Assembly: GCA_945875065.1 (NCBI GenBank)
Contig: CAMCJC010000202.1
Span: 1-5,439, forward strand
DNA: 5,439 nucleotides
Direction: 5' to 3'
Source: an uncultured Propionibacteriaceae bacterium
GTDB taxonomy: Bacteria > Actinomycetota > Actinomycetes > Propionibacteriales > Propionibacteriaceae
Positions 5,030-5,439 of the stretch are shown here, piece after piece. The notes below the pieces were generated by a model, which saw only the letters and a program-made list of their open reading frames with translations, had not been told where the DNA came from and searched no databases. A program made the translations under genes and the position numbers. The stretch's first letter is position 1; every line of letters starts with the position of its first letter.

Positions 5030-5439
5030 TCAGTGCGACCAGTAGTTGGGGGCCTCAGCGGTGAGCTGAATGTCGTGGGGGTGTGACTCCCTCAGACCGG
5101 CGGAGGTGATCCGCACGAAGCGGCCGCGCTCCTGAAGCTCGGGGACGGTGCGGGCACCGGAGTAGAACATCGACTGCCGGAGTCCGCCGACCAGCTGGTA
5201 GGCGACGGCAGCGAGTGGACCGCGGTACGCCACCTGCCCTTCGATGCCCTCTGGAATGAGCTTGTCGTCGCTGGTCACGTCACCCTGGAAGTAACGGTCC
5301 TTCGAGTACGACGCCTTCCGGCCGCGCGCCGCCATCGCACCGAGCGAGCCCATGCCCCGGTACGTCTTGAATTGCTTGCCGTTGATGAACACCAGGTCGC
5401 CGGGACTCTCCTCACAGCCGGCGAGCAGGGAGCCAAGCA
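5030..5439 (-). CDS. guaB: IMP dehydrogenase, C-terminal part (5' end outside window)
   Basis: The frame is open to the right edge; 135 complete C-terminal residues are visible. They begin LGSLLAGCEESPGDL, which leads into the IMPDH flap region. In the fragment, YRGMGSLGAM is at 26-35 and the catalytic Arg-Tyr dyad of the flap (DRYFQ) at 48-49. KLIPEGIEG and VGGLRQSM follow, then the C-terminal AGLRESHPHD with the ESH segment associated with the monovalent-cation site. All are as in active IMPDH. The enzyme oxidises IMP to XMP with NAD+, the rate-limiting step to GMP. The GTG at 5390-5392 codes an internal Val and is not a start. It heads the visible operon with guaB3, chorismate mutase and the phosphodiesterase. 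Confidence 0.95.
   Translation of the reverse strand, partial: LGSLLAGCEESPGDLVFINGKQFKTYRGMGSLGAMAARGRKASYSKDRYFQGDVTSDDKLIPEGIEGQVAYRGPLAAVAYQLVGGLRQSMFYSGARTVPELQERGRFVRITSAGLRESHPHDIQLTAEAPNYWSH

Noticed and set aside
4102..5064. Long plus-strand open frame (320 codons) opposite guaB3
   Set aside because: Antisense shadow of guaB3, Arg/His-rich with no domain; long spurious frames are expected in GC-rich DNA.

Overview
The window looks like GC-rich chromosomal DNA of an actinomycete (high-GC Gram-positive). The evidence is strong G/C preference at third codon positions, several GTG starts, GTGA stop/start overlaps, a GuaB3-type IMP dehydrogenase paralogue directly after guaB, and a DrrAB-type exporter. 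I cannot fix the genus; the GuaB3 sequence reads, from memory, closer to the Streptomyces type than to the mycobacterial type. Nearly the whole window is coding. Seven genes lie on the minus strand and one partial gene on the plus strand.

Reading the minus strand from the right edge leftward, the first block is a tight housekeeping operon. It holds the C-terminal part of guaB (IMP dehydrogenase, cut by the window edge), then guaB3 (10 bp gap), a monofunctional AroQ-type chorismate mutase (4 bp GTGA overlap) and a ThpR-type RNA 2',3'-cyclic phosphodiesterase (3 bp gap). It therefore couples guanine nucleotide synthesis, the branch to Phe/Tyr and a small RNA-end-processing enzyme in one probable transcript.

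The second block begins after a 51 bp gap. It is a self-contained efflux cassette: a TetR-family repressor, a DrrA-like ABC ATPase and a DrrB-like ABC-2 permease, the last two overlapping by 4 bp. The 51 bp gap carries two abutting copies of a perfect TGTAC-N4-GTACA palindrome. These overlap a plausible -10 element placed for a leaderless tetR transcript, so autorepression is the natural reading. Between tetR and the ATPase gene is a 94 bp spacer containing a strong 12 bp stem-loop that starts two bases after the tetR stop. It could set the ratio of repressor to exporter.

At the left edge, a plus-strand gene encodes the C-terminal half of another ABC-2 permease. It converges on the DrrB-like gene with no bases between the two stop codons.

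I see no RNA genes, CRISPR arrays, insertion sequences or phage genes. The gene families are all known. The points of real interest are the tandem operator, the stem-loop in the efflux cassette, the GuaB3 protein lacking the IMPDH catalytic cysteine, and a chorismate mutase with His at the position of E. coli Gln88.
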